Assembly: GCA_032622095.1 (NCBI GenBank)
Contig: CP136064.1
Location: forward strand, 249,149,827 to 249,213,826
DNA length: 64,000 nt
Source: Siphonodentalium dalli
Taxonomy: Eukaryota > Mollusca > Scaphopoda > Gadilida > Siphonodentaliidae
Reading direction: 5' to 3'
The notes under the pieces: model-generated
Databases searched by the model: none
Told to the model about the DNA's origin: nothing
What the model saw: only the letters and a program-made list of their open reading frames with translations
Shown here: piece by piece, positions 33,710 to 44,700 of the stretch
Numbering within the stretch: position 1 is the stretch's first letter
Layout of the letters: each line of letters opens with the position of its first letter
Translations under genes and position numbers: made by a program

Positions 33710-34951
33710 ACGAATGTTTAATATCACAATTTATAGAATGGGTTTATAGACGACTTCGGGTCGAAAATTCTTATTGAATGGAATAAGGGTAGGATCATGT
33801 AATAAATAGTTATAGTTGAACATGTCAATGTTCATACCTGACATATGCCATCGAATATTAAGTAATTGTTTCAATCACGTTGAGATAAAAGAGACTTCAA
33901 CAAAGATTTAAACAGCTGACATCCTTACATAGTTTCATATCGAACGTGTGCCATGTGATGTCGGTTGCCAAGTTAGCAAACTTAGGTAATTTTAAATGTA
34001 TGCCGTTCAGAATAGCCATGCATTATGCAAATTATGTGCTTCGATCGCAACCCGTGACGGTGATCAATCGCCGCATATATTCGTAGTCTGTATCGACGTT
34101 ATGTAAGTTGAAAATTGTCTACACAGTGCGGGATAGCTAGTTGCGAAACTCAATTGATTACCTTATGTTTAGAACTTCAGATATCCAATTTAGATTACAC
34201 GAATAAAATTCAATGTCAGCTGCCGTTATGAGCGACAAAACATAAATTGGAATGAACAGAAACGGTGAGAAACCTTTGAACAATCGGCCTATTACGTTCT
34301 TAAACGGACGACATCATGTGCGACCAGTTATCTGCGACACTGCCGGCAGAATTCCTATACATATCCTACTTTCAGTTTCTGTTTCCCGGGAAATCGAGTG
34401 CGTTGCACCAAGTTTCGATCCGTTGAATATTGTTGATTACATTTGACACTTGCAATTTTTGTCTGTTTTCTGGGACCCCCACCATGAAGACAACTACTGT
34501 TAATATGTGATGTAGGTGTTTGATCTATTGTGGGGTGAACAGTTTAACAGATAACTACCAATGGTATCAGACTACAACAATTATATAGCTGAATGGTGTA
34601 CCCATGTCCACTTGTGTCAAATCTTTATTATCTGTATAAAATAATGTAGACAAGTAACTTCCATTCCATGGGGATTGTGATACGTTGATTGAACTGTCTT
34701 TATGTGTCTTACTCTCACTTCTTGTGTCATGTTTGCCATGACACAGCTAGATAGAAATTCAATACAACATATACCAAACCCTCCATGAGCCTGAGAGTGA
34801 CTTCCATATGTAATGATTTTCCTTAAAAAAACACAAGTTCCAACGGATGTTTAAGGAGATTAACATTGATATATAGCATCTAGTGAATTTTGCCGTTTTT
34901 TTTTGTCATGAGACACCGAAATACACACTGGTAAACAATGTCAATCACTAG
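33710..34951. other. intergenic, nothing recognised
   Basis: Mixed AT-rich sequence with a short open frame (34,252-34,446) that has no recognisable features. There are no inverted ends that I could pair. Confidence 0.45.
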
Positions 34952-35050
34952 CTGATTCGATTCGAGATTCGATTCGATGTTGATATCAGGAAGGAGATTC
35001 GATATCGAGATTCGATTCGATGCAAAATCCACGATTCGCAGATCCCTACT
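34952..35050. repeat. family H fragment
   Basis: Runs of gattcgagattcgattcg end in cgattcgcagatccctac, the inverse of the H end at 11,849. Confidence 0.5.
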
Positions 35051-35466
35051 ATCAAAGGCAGCTGACATGAGCGGAAACAGTTCCGCGAGAGTGCATATAT
35101 CTTTCTTTGTTGATTTATTTGACTTTAAAGTGTACCAACACACTGTCCCGATAGGGAGTTAATTCAATGAGTGTATATGGGAACACCCAACATACACATA
35201 TACATCGGAATTGGAAATCGGCGATTGTGCAGACATATAATCAGAAATATTGATAAGAGAGAGGCAAATTCATAATCGGAACATCACTATTACGGACATG
35301 TACTGGTTATAAGGAATGGGTGATTTGGTATGGTAGTTACCTACAATTTTGTTTCAAAACAGTGTTACCTCACATCTATATTAAGATAGGTCCAAGCCAT
35401 AGCTGTACGACACCACTGAAGTTAATTGCACCAGGAAAAAAATGAACTGGGAATAATTCAGAGATG

Positions 35467-35558
35467 GTACCCTCGTTTGTATAAGATATGTTACCCTTGT
35501 TTGTATACGATATGTTACCCTTGTTTGTATAAGATATGTTACCCTTGATTGTATAAAC
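35467..35558. repeat. 24-bp tandem repeat, about 3.8 units
   Basis: The unit ttacccttgtttgtataag plus atatg is repeated with few changes. It lies about 60 bp beyond the EFHB stop codon, so probably within its 3' untranslated region. Confidence 0.85.
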
Positions 35559-35617
35559 TTTTGATTTAAGATATTGATTCGTTTTGATATGAAATGACTA
35601 AGGCAGGACACTCCACC

Positions 35618-35797
35618 TCACAAAGAGTATGGGTGGTTGTTACTGACTATATCTCTGGCTTCAAGTTCATCCAAGATATCCCTGAATGATTCGACACTAA
35701 CGTGACCTTTTGGATGTCGCAGTACCGCTGTGCTATATACTTGTTCAAATGTAGCACCTGTCATCTTGATTCCAATGTTGGTGAAAATGCTCTTCAA
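35618..35797 (-). CDS. EFHB: EFHB exon 9 (terminal)
   Basis: The acceptor reads tttttcag on the minus strand; phase 0. It encodes LKSIFTNIGIKMTGATFEQV and ends SNNHPYSL with TGA. The segment HPKGHVSVESFRDILDEL is the C-terminal helix-loop-helix of the family, whose loop lacks Ca-binding acids. Confidence 0.9.
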   Translation of the reverse strand: MKSIFTNIGIKMTGATFEQVYSTAVLRHPKGHVSVESFRDILDELEARDIVSNNHPYSL

Positions 35798-38700
35798 CTG
35801 AAAAATAATATGATAATATGCTGAGCAAAATATATGTCCAGTGCTGAAGGAAAAGAATCTTTCAAACGATCATTCAAATACTCATAAGATTAAGAGACGT
35901 CTCTGCCTCGGAGTTCAAAATCGACATTAACCAGTGTATTAACCAGTGAAGGATCCAGGGATTTTTTTGGGACACCTGTTTTTGGGCAATAATATGCCGA
36001 AAGCATATCCCGTAGACCTGAGCGAGGGAGATTCGTGAGGGGGTATCCCCCTGCTGATGTTAGGGGGTTTCCCCCTGGAAATTGTTTTTAAATCCAATGC
36101 ATTGAGAGCTAATCTAGAGCTCTTGGAGTCAGTATTTTGAATTTTACTGAGAGTTCACTTTGATCAAGTTTCTCAAGCGTAACTTTAGAAATTTGTTATA
36201 TATGTATGGATTGAAAATGCTTATAAGTTATTGTCAGATATCTTTTGGTTCAATAGATTATGCTTATCCTGCTTGAAATGAGACCATTATCACTGTAATT
36301 CATATAATAGGCTATTTTCTAAAATTCAAGTGAGAGACACATTCATAATATACTAGTGGTACAGAAATAATGTCTATTGAGTTAGTAATTACTACTAATA
36401 CTAGTAGTACTAATCTCTATGTTAATTATTCATTTGGTATTATGAGATCCCACATGATAACCAGGTTGATTTCATCAAGTTGTCACTGTTCCTGCACTGT
36501 ATTGTGTAATTTCACTTGAATTTGATTAAAATACTGAAGTCTGAAGGCTGAACTCAAACTATTTGAAGTTTTCACAGATGAAAGCTAGATAAAGCCAAAC
36601 ATACTTTACAGTATGATTCCAACTGTTAAACTTAAGTTAATTCTTTTTGTAAACTGACATGTCTTATGTCAATATATATAAATATAATTATCTTGTTATG
36701 ATATGAATTGGGACCTGAATAAAAAAAAATGAAAAAAATGAAGAATTTTTTTATTTTTTTTTGGGCACCTGGAGTTTGGGCGCCCAAACCGGTAAACGGT
36801 ATGAAAAACGGCCTGTATATGTCCCTGTTAACATCCAGGTATACACAACCAAGGGTCATCATAACAGATATTCATGGCCTTCAGGTTCACAGTATTGATA
36901 GTCTTGTGGAATTAGACTAGCTGGCATCATATTTTTATCAAGGTAGGATTATCCCCCTTGGTCAGTAACAGGAAAAGCAACAGATAAGACTAACAATTTG
37001 TATCAATCGATTCTCACACGTAATGCCAATAAAATAAAATATCTGAGTTCTCAAGCAATTACATCTCAATTTTGAGATGAGGGGGAGAGGTTATTTATTT
37101 CAATTATTTTTCTCACAATTTGGAAAACATACTTCAGAAACAATAGAAATTCATTTTTGTTGTTCAAATCCAATATTTCTAACAGGAAATATTGATAAAA
37201 ATGTTTGAAAACATGACATTTTTATTTATTTGGCCCAATTGTAAAAATATATAGTGGAATGTTCTATTTATATCCATTTGCTGGAATGTTCCGATAACAG
37301 AAGCAGATAACAGGAAAAGAAATATTCTATACATTCATTGAATAATACATCCGTTCAGAAGATAAGTTCAACAGCCTAAGATTGTTTGTTTCCTTTCATG
37401 ACGGGAGCTGCAATGGTGCAGCATTAACCCTTTCAGTGCCAGGTCCGATTTTTGTATCAACCCATATACCCTGTGCCAATGCATTCTCTTATATATGCGA
37501 GTCGACCATAGGTCGCCTCGCATATAAGAGAATGCATTGGCCTAACAATTTTTCATCATTTGTTATTATTTTTTACAATTTTTTACAATTTTAATAAATT
37601 TTTCTTATATTCATTAACAGACTTATTTTGTAGGTTTAGTGCCAGGGAATCTTACGTTTTTCATGGGCATCAAAATTATTACTATGAATACTTGGTGATA
37701 GTTTTGAGTTATAACATGCCCCTAAGGTTTTATCCAGTTTGTTTATATATTCGTTATAGCATGCTTAAGCATACCCAAAAAATTTAACCCAAAAAAAATT
37801 CAACCCAAAACAATCTAAAAACAAAAAAAAGTTTTTTCATTTTTTTAGGGCCGATTTTACAGACCGTAAATTAGGGCCAATGAGATCGGCCCCTGACACT
37901 GAAAGGGTTAAGGATCCTGTACCATAGAATGCATCAGCACAGGGTTTTTGGAAAATTTCAGGAAGCTCTAGTCATGAAGAGTTAAATTTATAAGCCATCC
38001 CTAAAATGAATGAATGAAAATAGCAGTCAGCAAGTATTTTTTCTTTCAAACAGAAGGCTGTCCACTCAATATACAATGCCATGTTCCCAAATTACTTCAC
38101 ACTGAAATAATGATAAGATCTTTCCTCCGAGAATTTCAACATGTCTCAGTTGGAAAATAACCCTTTCCATACTAAATTGATTCTCCCATTCAGTTATAAA
38201 AGTATACATTGGAATGGTCAATTATTCATTTGGAGGTGTGTTCAGGTAACAAAAGCAGACAACAGACAGAAAACGGACAATACAAGAGCAGATTGATTAA
38301 TATTCTTTGGTGTGATTTGTTCAGATAATAATTTCAACAAATGACCTATACTCATTTCAACCACAAGCGCGCATTGGTGCTTATACCCTAGGCGCAGATG
38401 AATGATGACGTCATATATTTTTTTCTATATTTTCTGTAGCGATGAGCCAAATTCTGGTTGCATGTACGTTTTTTTGTGAAACTGACACATGATTCCAGTT
38501 AGTAACTGTCTGGAGATTGTTAAATTGCGGAATCGGCAGTGGACCAATGAGATGAAAATAAAATTGTCAACTTCACAACTTCCGAAGCATTCCCATGTGA
38601 TTTAGGCAAATTAGTTTCATTTAGACCAATTTTGTTAGTTAGCTTAATGAAAACCAGAGAAGACGTCATGGCACGGTTTATGACGTCATTTACGTCATGT

Positions 38701-41700
38701 TGGCTTTGCGGGCCAGAATCAATACAAGATATCCATGACAATACTTGTCATGTGGTCTCCACCGGGGCCATTGCATGCTGTTAGATAAATTATTCTTAGC
38801 ATTATCTCGGCGATAGAAACCAAATTTGAGGCACAGCATGTGTGGTTGCTCCACTACGTGTCACATATGATTCATATTATAACTTATTTTCTTAATATTT
38901 CCTAAAGGAACTACTCGTCAATGAGTATTTAGTAAAGAAAGGGTTAAGAGGAACATTTATCTGTTCTCTGGCAACTATATATGGAAAACTAGATTAGGAC
39001 AGGGATAAGCCTGGACAGGGGCAACTTGGGAGACATCTTCTCACTAAATTGTGACTGATTCTGAAACTGCCTATACAGCAGAGTGCTCTCCCTATCATTA
39101 GCTTATGTCAGCTTCTGGTGGGCAAGACATGGTACTCTTGTCGTGGACTCGAGTGTTATTGGGCATCCCCCTTTACTCACATATGTGACCCGCCATATCA
39201 AATCCAGTCGGAAGTCGGGATTTTTTTACCCTGTGCCAATGCATTCTCTTATATATGCGAGTCGACCATAGGTCGCCTCGCATATATAAGAGAATGCATT
39301 GGCCTAACAATTTTTTACAATTTTAATAATTTGTTCTTGTATTCTTTAACAATTTTATAATTTCACCCATACAGAGCCCCAGACAAACATGAGCAGACGA
39401 CACTCTTCTATGTGCTTCTATATATGTGTGGGGCTCCCTGCAGGGTAATGGATGTTTTTTTATTTTATGTCCTAAAAATTGTAAGAAACGTTTATTTAAA
39501 AAACATGATAAAAAATTGTTAAGCCAATGCATTCTCTTATATATGTGAGGCGACCTATGGTCGACTCGCATATATAAGAGAATGCATTGGCACAGGGTAA
39601 AAAAATCCCGACTTCCGACTGGATTTGATATGGCGGGTCACATATGTGGTACATACAAATCTTCTCCCTATTTCTGTGTCTTGGAAAAAGGAACTTATTA
39701 TAATGGTGCATAAATGGGATCAGTCTACTTCTCCTTAATAATCAAATAGAAATTTGAAACTTCTAGACTGGTCACTGGATTATGGAGAAAGGCTTAACCT
39801 TTTCATGACGGGAGCTGCGCTGGTGCAGCATTAAAGTTACTGTGCCAGTGCATTATCTTAAATATGTTAGGCCAATGTATTCTCTTATATATGCAAGACT
39901 CGCATATATAAGAGAATACATTGGCACAAGGTTTTTGCAAAATTTCAGGAAGCTCCAGTCATGAAAGGGTTAATTCAAATTTCCCACCAAAGATTTCTAT
40001 TTAAGAAACTGAACTAAATTTCATGTGGATAAACGGAAAATTAATATTGAAAATTTTGATAAATTTAACAAATAGATTGGGTAAATAAACCCTTATCACA
40101 TATAAAATAAATATAACATTTATAAGAAGTCCCTTACCTCAGCCTCCGTCCTTGGAATGAGGAAGTCTCGTTCATTGACTGCTCGCTGACTATAGATTGA
40201 AGGATTCAACAGACCATATGCATCTGACTCATCGCCATAGTTCTTTCTGTCATCAATCCTTTTTATCCTCGGGGCAGGTAAGTCAGCACGAATTGTTGGT
40301 GTGCCGTATGTCCGATATCCTGGTAAAATAAAGAAAATATACTCAATTTCTACTGTAATTGTTGGTGTGCCATATGTCCGATATCCTGGTAAAATAAAGA
40401 AAATATACTCAATTTCTATTGAACAGTAATGCCCTAAGTAATTGACTACTTAACACAGCAGAATTATGGGTAACTTTTCAGGATTTAGTCGGAAATATGG
40501 CTTGTTGCCATTCATCGGAAAGCTCTCACTGAGAGGTTTCCGATGAATGGCAACAAGCCATATTTCCAATTAAATCCTGAAAAGTTACCCATAATTCTGC
40601 TGTGGTTAAGGAGTCAATTATTTAGGGAATTACTGTAATTTAAGTTGAATATTTGTTGCTGGAGCCGGGCCTGAGAATAAGGTGCCTGTCATTTGCAGAT
40701 TGAGGTCCCCAGAGGTTGAATTTAGTGATGTTATCCCACATAGCTGGCTAGCATCAATAAATTCACCCTCTGGGGACCTCATTCTGCTTAGGCTTCATCA
40801 TCTCTGGAAAGTTTCTTTATTAATATCAAATTTCTATGGAAACTTCTTCACATAGATTCTATTTCTTTTTTAGTTTAGTTTCTCTATATCCCCAAATTGG
40901 CAGATGACTAGTGATGGGCGGTTAACCGAGAAAACAACTCGGTTTCGGTTTTTGACAATAAACCGAAAACCGACCGACGTGATTCTGCTCAAACCGACAT
41001 TACACCAATGGGTGTACATCACAATATTCACCATTTGGTAACTTCATTCTGAGTCTATGTCTCCCATAGCAGGTGAGTCATGCAGATTGAGGTCACCAGA
41101 GGGTGAATTTGGTGATGCTAGTTAAACATTCTCATCTAAAACAGGTGCATTCGAAATTAATTTAGCTTCAACAGTCACTGGTTGTAGGACAATTAATATA
41201 TCCTACTATAATTTTGATGGTTCATTTTGTATGATATACACCCATATGCCATATCTTTTTTTGGCGAAACTGGTTTTGTTAAAATTTCAAGAGCATAATG
41301 CAGAGAAATTGAGTTTGAGAATCACATCATAAAGTTATCACCTTGTGATCATTTCATAATTTCTTACTGCTTGGATATTAGCCTGATGGTCCATCTCATC
41401 CCAGAAAGTTTTATTTTTTATTCCAGGGTAAAATTAATAAATATAATAAATTTGCATTGAAGACAACTGTCAGGAAAAGCTTCTATCAATAATAATATTA
41501 ATATATTTAGAAGTCCTTATGACAGTTTTAGGGATAATTTTTTAGAACAGAAATCAGCGTGAAATTGATCGGAGCGTAGAGAGAAAACTATCTTGTTAAC
41601 ACTCTCAGCTAAGATATTTACCAGGAATTATGATCAAAATAAACCACTTTATTATGCCTTTATAGTCAAATAGTATACCCCATCTTCAGTTTATTCCGTA

Positions 41701-44700
41701 TTTTATTCACAAAATAGTTCTTTCTAGTCTTGAAATCGCTATTTAGAAAAATTATCTTTGCTGTTGTTGTAATTGTGTCCTGGAAGAGATAGACCATCTT
41801 TAAGGTTTTTGTCAAAGATAAAGTCGCACTTGAACACAATCAAGTGCTGTTTATGTTTACTTACCTCTCGTTGAGACTCCACCCACCACTGCATTAATTA
41901 GACTGTTGCTCGTCCTGTGGTCCCCAATAGCTGCATCTATCTGTTTCTGTAACCTTCGTGGCGTACTCTCGGCAGTCTGTGGTGTCTTTGGTACTAAGTC
42001 TCTTTCATTAATGATATTGCCGCTTGTAAATGGTCGTGCTGGCAGCATGTCTATTGGAATAAAGACAATTCCATGAATAATTTCCAAAAAAAAAAATCTT
42101 TAAGAAATAATCTGTTTCCTTCCTAATGTAATTACACAGTTTAAAGACATTTGCCTAATAAACCTATAAATCGCTACGCGATTCATAAAATTCATGATTT
42201 ATAAAGGTTTGGCAAATGCCTTTAAGCTGTGTAATATATTAGGAAACAGAGATGATTCCTTATAATTACAGCTCAACAGAATATATCAAGACAAAAGTGG
42301 AATTTGAGTTGGATATATACTTAAATATTGGGTACTTTATTGTGACGTTGCCATGTCGTCGTTGTGACAAAATTACTATCTCAACTATCAACTCTCACTT
42401 CAAAGTGATCCGCCCCTAATGTAATTATCCTATCTAATTATATCTGCTCTTTCTAAGCTAATCACAGCGATTTGTTTGGGATGGATAAAGGGCTGTTTGT
42501 TTACAATTTTGAGTAGTTCGGACGTCTTTTTTTACAAAATGACAAAGCCGATGGTGTAGAATATATTGACAATAAGAGTTTAATTATGAATTCCTCAAAT
42601 GGGTGTAGTGGCTGGGTCGTAAAATATCAGATTGATGTAGTGAAATAAGCATGTAATATGACTTTAATGTAAACTGATATAGTAAGGACTGCTACAACAT
42701 TTGTAACACACAAATATAGATGTCATATTACCTTGCCCATAATTCAGTCCAGTCGACATCTTGTCTTTCCAATTCAGAAAATTAGAAAACTCAAGATAAT
42801 CTATGTATCCATCTTTGTTGTGGTCACAGTAGTCCATAAGCTGTGTAAGTAACTCGGGTTCTAGTGGCAGATTAAACTGTAGACATGTATCTCTCAGATC
42901 CTCCTGCGAAATTTGACCAGATTTACTCTGAAATTTAGAAATGAAATCAAGAGTTGATTTAATGTGTCTGTCATTTGCAGAATGAGGTCCCCAGAGATTG
43001 AATTTAATGACACTACCTCAAACAGAGGGCATTAGCATATAGTCCGGCAGACATACCAATATATAAACATTTTCAGATAAGCAAAGATGTTTAGCTCTAG
43101 AACGGAAAACCTGAACACTCCATTGAATGTGCTGATATTCGTGAACATCCATACCAAATTTCATTGAGATCCGAAAACCTATAGTTGAGATATCTGCTCA
43201 GACGGACAAAAAAAAACAGATGAATAACTCTAGAACGGAAAACCCAAATAAAACAAATGAACACTCCTCTGAATACCCTCATAGCAACCACAAGCGCGCG
43301 TTGGTGCTTATACCTTAGGCGCAGGTGAATGATGACATCATATATTTTTTCTATATTTCCTGTAGCGATGAGCCAAATTCTGGTAGCGTGTACACTTTTT
43401 TGTGAAATTGACACATGACTTCTGGTTAGCAACTTCTGGAAATTAGTAAATTGCGGAATGAAAATTAAAATGTCAACTTCACAACTTCCAAAAAATTTCC
43501 ATATGATTTAGTCCAGTCTTAGTAAACTTAGCGTACATTTGCTCCCAGAGTCGCGCACGGTACGTCTAATCGAAATGGCAGTCAAGGTCATTTGCTCAAG
43601 CTCGAAAAACAACAGAGCGAGTGACGTCATTATCCTGGCAAGCGACTCCCAAAATAGACTAATTTATGCACGTCAAACATTTTGGTGCCAAGAAACGAAA
43701 GTCGTAAATACTTCCGCAGAATCATGGCGTCCATGGCAACACCTGTAAAATTGATGCCTACGCGAATTAAACGTAGTAGTTGCAATAGAACACACTTTAA
43801 TCGATTATTCTCAAATATCTTCCGCTTTGTTTCTGGTGAAACAATGTAAAGCGGAAGATATTCCTGTTTGGACTGCTAATGCGCGAAGTAATTATGTTAT
43901 CGATTATCCACGCCCATAAGCTAAAATAAGATTTTCCACGTGTTTATTTGTATACAAAAGCTGGCGTTTTTTAAAGACGCCAGCCAATCAGGTGGCAGGA
44001 ATTCCCAGGGCTTTCCCCGGGATGTGCAAACGGAAAAGAGGGGTTCTTTCGTTCGACGTATGAGCGCGAATAGCAATTGTACTTCGAAATTCATTTATGA
44101 CTGGATTTAGTTATATTAGTTTTATTAGGACCAATTTCATCAGTTAACTTCTTGAAAACCACAAAAGATGTCATGACACGGTCCATGACATCATTTACAC
44201 CATGTGTCACGTATGATTCATATTAGTGATGAACATCCATATCAAATTTAATAGAGATCATACAACCTGTGGTTCAGATATCTGCTCGGATGAACAAAAA
44301 AGCAACATTTCCAGAACAACCAGGATGAATAACTCTAGAATTGAAAACCTGAACAAAACGATAGAACACTCAATTGATTGCCATCATAGTGGTGAACATC
44401 TACACCCAAATTAAAATTGAGATCCGACAACTGGTGGTTGAGATATCTCCCCGGACAGACGGCTCAATGGCTAGACAGAGGATCAGACGCATATAATACA
44501 GTATATCCACCATTTCCTTCAGTCATGGTGTTATAATGAGAGGTAGGATAAGAAATAATTGAAAATACCTTATCATAATGACTGAATGTTGATAGGAGTT
44601 CGTGAACATACCTTATCATAATGACTGAATGCTGATAGGAGGTCGTGGAAGTTATGATAATTCGATTTCTTGAGGTGCTGTTGTATTGCTGCAATGACTC

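Noticed and set aside
34252-34446. 64-codon frame
   Set aside because: No recognisable motif, neighbouring exon or splice site.
41857-42087. Reading the EFHB exon 7 frame through into the intron
   Set aside because: The AG acceptor at 42,051-42,052 and the GT donor at 41,863-41,864 bound the exon, and phases fit only with those borders.
43539-43748. 69-codon plus-strand frame
   Set aside because: It lies entirely within the 591-bp insertion, with no recognisable domain.
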